From Chloroflexota bacterium (GTDB lineage: Bacteria; Chloroflexota; Dehalococcoidia; SM23-28-2; RBG-16-64-32), in contig JADFKX010000087.1 of NCBI GenBank assembly GCA_022564695.1, positions 1-8,283 on the forward strand: a stretch of DNA of 8,283 nt, in the 5' to 3' direction. Of this stretch, positions 5,516 through 8,283 are shown one piece after another. Under the pieces are notes generated by a model, which made no database searches, was not told the DNA's origin, and saw only the letters and a program-made list of their open reading frames with translations. Positions within the stretch are counted from its first letter, which is position 1. Each line of letters begins with the position of its first letter. A program made the position numbers and the translations under genes.

Positions 5516-5577
5516 GCCCAAGGTTCACACCTTAGGGGCTACGTCCCGCATGAAGGCGGTCATCTTGTCGCCGACGG
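5464..5577 (-). repeat. 114-bp duplication, copy 2 (oxidoreductase 3' end / GIY-YIG 5' fragment)
   Basis: Holds the real C-terminal codons of the LLM oxidoreductase (stop at 5525-5527), a short spacer, and a truncated GIY-YIG start that breaks off after the motif tyrosine-valine (Y-V), where the REP-like element begins. Confidence 0.85.
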
Positions 5578-6397
5578 CGTCGGCGTTGGGGCCGATGAAG
5601 GTGAGCATGACCATGGAGACGCCGGCGTCCTTGTAGGGGAGTAGCTCTTCGATGGTCTGGGCAGGCTCGCCGCGGCCGATGCCGTCGCCGCGGAGGGTGA
5701 GGGCGATGGTATTGGGGTCGCGGCCGTACTCCTTGGCGTACTGCTTGATCTTGGCGTAGCCCTGGCTCAGCATCTCGGGCGTACCGCCAGCGTGCCAGGC
5801 GTTGCCGTACTGGGCGACGCGACGGAGGGCTCCATCGGCGAAACCGCCGACCCATATCGGCGGGTGCGGCTTCTGGACGGGCTTGGGGTAGAAGCCCACG
5901 TTGGCCAGCTTGTAGTAGCGGCCGTCGAAGCTGGGGTCGTCCTCGGTCCAGCAGCGGCGGATGACCTCCAGGTACTCCGCCATGCGGGGGCCGCGGTTGG
6001 CGATGGGCACGTTGAGCGCCTGGAACTCCTCTTTCATCCAGCCTGCTCCGGCGCCGAAGATCAGGCGGCCGTTGGAGAGGAAATCCAGGGTGGCGAGCTG
6101 CTTGGCCAGAACCACCGGCTGACGCTGGGTGATGACGAGGACGGAGGTGCCGAGGCGGATGCGCTTGGTGACCGCGGCCGCAAACAGGAGGGTGGAGACG
6201 GGCTCCAGGAAGGGCCAATCGGGCTGGACGCGGTAGCGGCCGCCCGGGTAGGCGGAATCGATCTTGCGAGGCGTGATGATGTGGTCGCTGACCCAGAGGG
6301 AGTGGTAGCCGAGCTCCTCGGCGTTACGGGCGACTGCGGTGATGGCTTCGGGCGTGGTGAACGGCCCGACGTGGGGCAGGTGGATTCCGAAATCCAA
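5525..6397 (-). CDS. LLM-class flavin/F420-dependent oxidoreductase (Rv2161c-like family)
   Basis: A cytoplasmic TIM-barrel oxidoreductase of the luciferase-like superfamily, 290 residues. Visible hallmarks are the N-terminal MDFGIHLPHVGP strand, AEELGYHSLWVSDHI (27-40), RIRLGTSVLV (79-88), QLATLDFLSNGRLIFGAGAGW (100-120, the typical glycine-rich cofactor-side loop), FYPKPVQKPHPPIWVGG (169-185) and the C-terminal DAGVSMVMLTF. These match the F420-dependent Rv2161c-type group; FMN use cannot be excluded and the substrate is unknown. The start is a TTG at 6397, chosen because AGGAGAG lies five nucleotides upstream and the family begins M-[DK]-F-G. A good promoter precedes it. Its last codons are duplicated at 5342-5394. 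It looks like a host catabolic gene, not a phage gene. Related environmental Chloroflexota carry many such paralogues. Confidence 0.92.
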   Translation of the reverse strand: MDFGIHLPHVGPFTTPEAITAVARNAEELGYHSLWVSDHIITPRKIDSAYPGGRYRVQPDWPFLEPVSTLLFAAAVTKRIRLGTSVLVITQRQPVVLAKQLATLDFLSNGRLIFGAGAGWMKEEFQALNVPIANRGPRMAEYLEVIRRCWTEDDPSFDGRYYKLANVGFYPKPVQKPHPPIWVGGFADGALRRVAQYGNAWHAGGTPEMLSQGYAKIKQYAKEYGRDPNTIALTLRGDGIGRGEPAQTIEELLPYKDAGVSMVMLTFIGPNADAVGDKMTAFMRDVAPKV

Positions 6398-6442
6398 GGT
6401 AGCTCTCCTGGCTAGGCGTGACGCGCTTCTAGGTATGGGGGC

Positions 6443-6471
6443 AATATAGCATGCAGGCGCCGGTGGGCCAA
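6443..6471 (-). promoter_or_regulatory. Promoter of the LLM oxidoreductase gene
   Basis: On the minus strand TTGGCC (6471-6466) is followed after exactly 17 bp by TATATT (6448-6443), and the -10 box is preceded by TGC, an extended -10. The predicted transcript starts about 40 nt before the TTG start codon. It begins just after the stop of the upstream gene, so the oxidoreductase can be expressed on its own. Confidence 0.6.
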
Positions 6472-6478
6472 CGAGTGG

Positions 6479-6934
6479 CTATCCGCCGGGGCGAGCGTAT
6501 CCCAGCGCTTCGGCCGCGTCCTGAATCAGCTCACGGAGGCGTGTCGCCTGGCCTGCAATGACGCTGATGCGCCGGCCGAAGGCGAGCTCCTCCTCGATCT
6601 TGGTGATCTCCTCGCAGAGCGTAATGGCCAGCTCCTTGTCAGCTTCGCGGAGGGGCGCATCCACGTCGTGGGTGAAGTTGTGTACGTCGCCGAAGAAGGC
6701 CAACTCCGCTGCCTCAAGGTCGCCCGCGGTCGCTGCCTGGGCTACTCTGGCGAGGCCGGCGTCCTCGGTCTGGAAAGCGAGCTGGGAGATATCGCTGTCC
6801 CCCAGGGGAGGCAGGGGATCGTCGCAGGCGCTGTCGCCGCCGCCGCCGCCGCCGAAGAAGAGGATCGCCGCCACTATGATGCCGCCACCGACGACCATCA
6901 CCAGGCCCAGGAACAGTACGATATCGCCGCGCAT
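6479..6934 (-). CDS. Unrecognised N-terminally anchored protein with helical extracytoplasmic domain
   Basis: A 151-residue protein with ATG at 6934 and a GAGGAG ribosome binding site about six nucleotides upstream. Residues 5-28 form a hydrophobic anchor (IVLFLGLVMVVGGGIIVAAI), followed by seven glycines (28-33 plus flanking) and an acidic linker with one cysteine (C37). The rest (50-148) is predicted helical, rich in A, E and L. It contains FFGDVHNFTHDVDAPLRE (80-97), with two histidines four residues apart (H85, H89) and several acids, which could hold a metal, and ends in two charged helices (ELAITLCEEITKIEEELAFG, ATRLRELIQDAAEALGY). I infer an outward-facing soluble domain tethered to the membrane. 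I do not recognise a named family. It shares direction with the oxidoreductase, with an 81-bp gap that carries the latter's own promoter. Confidence 0.78.
   Translation of the reverse strand: MRGDIVLFLGLVMVVGGGIIVAAILFFGGGGGGDSACDDPLPPLGDSDISQLAFQTEDAGLARVAQAATAGDLEAAELAFFGDVHNFTHDVDAPLREADKELAITLCEEITKIEEELAFGRRISVIAGQATRLRELIQDAAEALGYARPGG
6835..6854. repeat. Trinucleotide (GCC/GGC) run encoding poly-glycine
   Basis: Tandem CCG/GCC triplets encode the glycine run just after the membrane anchor of the unrecognised protein. Such a run can change length by slippage without breaking the frame, altering only the linker. Confidence 0.6.
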
Positions 6935-7084
6935 GCTACTCCTCTGTGCTTTCAGCGGGTGCTCGGCCCGCAGGAAGTTTATCAGATTCCAGAGGCCTTA
7001 GGGTGCCAGGCGCCCCTTGTTGAAGGCGCACGGACGTTCTACCCTCGCCTTAACCGCTGTTTATGCCGAAAGGAGATACGCCCG

Positions 7085-7549
7085 ATGACGAAGGCAGACC
7101 CCGAGACGTCCGGCCTGAAAGAGCAGCTAACCGATGCGCGGGCCGAGATCGATTCCCTACAGGCCGCCGTGGCCGACGCCGAGGCGAGAGCCGCTACGGA
7201 GGCTGACCGTGTGGCCTCTGTTCAGAGCGAGCAGGAGGCCGTCCAGGCCGAGAGCGAGCGGCTCAGCGCCCGTCTGCGCGAGACCGCGCTCAAGTACCGC
7301 GAGGCGCGGCTGACCGCGGCACCCCATATCCCGGCCGACCTCGTCACCGGCGAGGAGGTGGAGGAGATCGACGAGCAGCTAACGGCCGCGGAGCGGGTGG
7401 TGTCGGAGATGCAGGAGCGTATGGAGAAAGAGCGACGGCAGGAGTCGCCGCCCATCCCGGCGGGCTCTCCGGTGCGCCGCGCCCCAGATTACTCGGGGCT
7501 GCCGGCGGCGGAGAAGATCAAGCTGGGCCTGCAGCATCTGACGGACTGA
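7085..7549 (+). CDS. Coiled-coil protein, possibly a phage scaffold-like protein
   Basis: A 154-residue acidic protein starting at ATG 7085, nine nucleotides after AAAGGAG. The frame is open further upstream, but that part overlaps the opposite-strand gene and has no ribosome binding site. Residues 10-70 are a long coiled coil (LKEQLTDARAEIDSLQAAVA and onward). About 70-117 hold LKYREARLTAAPHIPADLV and a second helix. After a proline-rich linker (SPPIPAGSPVRRAPD) a short terminal helix LPAAEKIKLGLQHL closes the protein. A coiled coil, a Y-R-E...P-x-I-P-x-D-L-V segment and a terminal E-K-I-x-x-G-L helix is the pattern I associate with short scaffold-like proteins directly after portal genes in Chloroflexota prophages. 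If so, it is displaced 2.26 kb from its portal. A host coiled-coil protein is the alternative. Confidence 0.75.
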   Translation: MTKADPETSGLKEQLTDARAEIDSLQAAVADAEARAATEADRVASVQSEQEAVQAESERLSARLRETALKYREARLTAAPHIPADLVTGEEVEEIDEQLTAAERVVSEMQERMEKERRQESPPIPAGSPVRRAPDYSGLPAAEKIKLGLQHLTD

Positions 7550-7577
7550 GGGGCGAGGCGCAGGCTGGCGCGTTGGG

Positions 7578-7602
7578 CCGGGGGCCTCCAAGAGGCCTCC
7601 GG
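7578..7602 (+). terminator. Hairpin downstream of the coiled-coil gene
   Basis: CCGGGGGCCTC, a three-base CAA loop and GAGGCCTCCGG form an 11-bp stem with one mismatch, 28 bp after the stop codon. There is no U-run after it, so it may be a factor-assisted terminator. It separates the coiled-coil gene from the etfB promoter. Confidence 0.5.
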
Positions 7603-7609
7603 CTGCGTC

Positions 7610-7637
7610 TTGCGCGCAGGGGCCGGCCTGCTATACT
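7610..7637 (+). promoter_or_regulatory. Candidate promoter of etfB
   Basis: TATACT (7632-7637, five of six matches to the -10 consensus) with a weak -35 TTGCGC (7610-7615) at 16 bp. Transcription from here would leave a leader of about 95 nt before the etfB start. Confidence 0.45.
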
Positions 7638-7645
7638 CTGCGAGT

Positions 7646-7697
7646 GACGGATTTCACATATCCGTCTGCCGGTAGGCGGGGTTGCCCGCTGCCCGGC
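7646..7697 (+). promoter_or_regulatory. Structured 5' leader of etfB (two stem-loops)
   Basis: Two consecutive hairpins lie between the promoter and the ribosome binding site. The first is GACGGAT (7646-7652) with ATCCGTC (7660-7666), a perfect 7-bp stem. The second is GCCGG (7668-7672) with CCGGC (7693-7697), closing an inner GCGGG/CCCGC stem. They do not cover the ribosome binding site. I recognise no known riboswitch class. Confidence 0.4.
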
Positions 7698-7738
7698 GGT
7701 TCTATAGCAGAAGGGCCGCCCGCCAAGGAGGTACGCTT

Positions 7739-8283
7739 ATGCCCCACATAGTCTGCTGCGTCAAACAGGTGCCGGACCCGGAGGCGCCCGCCTCGCAGTT
7801 CAAGGTGGACGAGGCCGCCAAAAAGGTCCTCCCCATCCCCGGCATCCAACCGGTGCCCTCTCAGTTTGACACGATCGGAGTTGAGGCCGCGCTACGCGTC
7901 AAGGACAAGGTTGCCGATACGACGATCACCATCCTTACCCTGGGCCCAGACGCCTATCGTGACACCATAAAGCACTGTCTGGCTATGGGCGCCGACGAGG
8001 GTGTCCATATCAACGATCCGGCCTTAAACGAGGCCGATCACTGGGCCACGGCCGAGATACTGGCCGCCGCCATCAAGAAGATTGAGCCCGTAGACCTCAT
8101 CATCTGCGGCCGCCAGGCCGTCGACTGGGATATGGGCGTCGTCGGCTCCACGCTGGCTGAACTCATGGGCTTCCCGGTTATCACCATCGTCAAGGAGGTC
8201 CAAATGGAGGGCGGGAAGGTGACGGCTGAGCGCGTTCTCTTAGACGGCTTCGAGACGGTGGAGGCGCCCTCGCCCTGTGTCGT
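7739..8283 (+). CDS. etfB: Electron transfer flavoprotein beta subunit (partial, C-terminus beyond window)
   Basis: EtfB pairs with EtfA in a cytoplasmic FAD-containing heterodimer that carries electrons between flavin dehydrogenases (for example acyl-CoA dehydrogenases) and the quinone pool or other acceptors. ATG 7739 follows a perfect AAGGAGGT (7725-7732) by six nucleotides. Visible family features are the N-terminal HIVCCVKQVPDPEAP, FDTIGVEAALRVKDK, TILTLGPDAYRDTIKHCLAM followed by G-A-D-E-G, and the nucleotide-binding segment DLIICGRQAVDWDMGVVG with the following LAELMGFPVITIV. 181 of roughly 250-260 residues are present and the frame is open at the edge. An etfA gene would be expected next. 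It has its own promoter and leader and belongs to core energy metabolism, marking the return to host DNA. Confidence 0.95.
   Translation, partial: MPHIVCCVKQVPDPEAPASQFKVDEAAKKVLPIPGIQPVPSQFDTIGVEAALRVKDKVADTTITILTLGPDAYRDTIKHCLAMGADEGVHINDPALNEADHWATAEILAAAIKKIEPVDLIICGRQAVDWDMGVVGSTLAELMGFPVITIVKEVQMEGGKVTAERVLLDGFETVEAPSPCV

Noticed and set aside
5243..5644. 133-codon plus-strand frame with an internal protein repeat
   Set aside because: The internal repeat is the antisense image of the 114-bp duplication and it overlaps the real oxidoreductase and GIY-YIG genes.
5792..6415. Plus-strand frame opposite the oxidoreductase
   Set aside because: Antisense shadow; the minus strand has full LLM-family motifs, a ribosome binding site and a promoter.
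7001..7015. Small hairpin GGGTGC-CAG-GCGCCC as a terminator
   Set aside because: The stem is only 6 bp including a wobble pair, lacks a T-run, and lies between divergent genes where no terminator is needed.
6668..7084. 139-codon upstream extension of the coiled-coil gene
   Set aside because: It overlaps the opposite-strand membrane protein, encodes no coherent domain, and the strong ribosome binding site is placed for ATG 7085.
7701..7710. TCTATAG as a second etfB promoter -10 box
   Set aside because: The -35 spacing is poor and it would place the transcript start almost at the ribosome binding site.

Overview
The window is GC-rich and looks like a bacterial chromosome segment carrying the remains of a tailed-phage head (DNA-packaging) module. 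The flavin/F420-type LLM oxidoreductase, the electron-transfer flavoprotein beta subunit and the style of the phage terminase and portal suggest an environmental Chloroflexota (Dehalococcoidia/SAR202-like) genome. That assignment is inferred from remembered family resemblance and was not computed.

Layout. (1) Positions 1-587, minus strand: the N-terminal part of a membrane-anchored protein built from ten-residue repeats; it runs off the left edge. (2) 588-893: an AT-richer spacer with three copies of the 9-mer CGTCTTAAC. (3) 894-4824, plus strand: a small coiled-coil/membrane protein, the large terminase subunit, a four-cysteine helix-turn-helix protein, a 32-residue membrane peptide missed by length filters, and an SPP1 gp6-type portal. 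No protease or major capsid gene follows the portal. (4) 4825-5524: a junction rich in repeats. It holds a GIY-YIG endonuclease-like gene (minus), two 63-bp copies of a REP-like hairpin element, and a 114-bp duplication of the boundary between the oxidoreductase 3' end and the GIY-YIG 5' end. (5) 5525-6934, minus strand: an LLM-class oxidoreductase with a recognisable promoter, and an unrecognised anchored protein. (6) 7085-7549, plus strand: a coiled-coil protein that resembles the scaffold-like proteins normally found after phage portals. (7) 7739-8283, plus strand: the start of etfB behind a promoter and a structured leader.

How it fits together. Terminase, portal and (probably) scaffold are parts of one capsid-filling machine, but here they are incomplete and separated by about 2.3 kb of unrelated minus-strand genes. 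The window is therefore best read as a decayed or rearranged prophage whose breakpoints are marked by REP-like palindromes and by a possible fragment of a REP-associated transposase just upstream of the terminase. I see no complete new defence or mobile system. The most unusual structure is the duplicated gene boundary around a REP element at 5281-5577.
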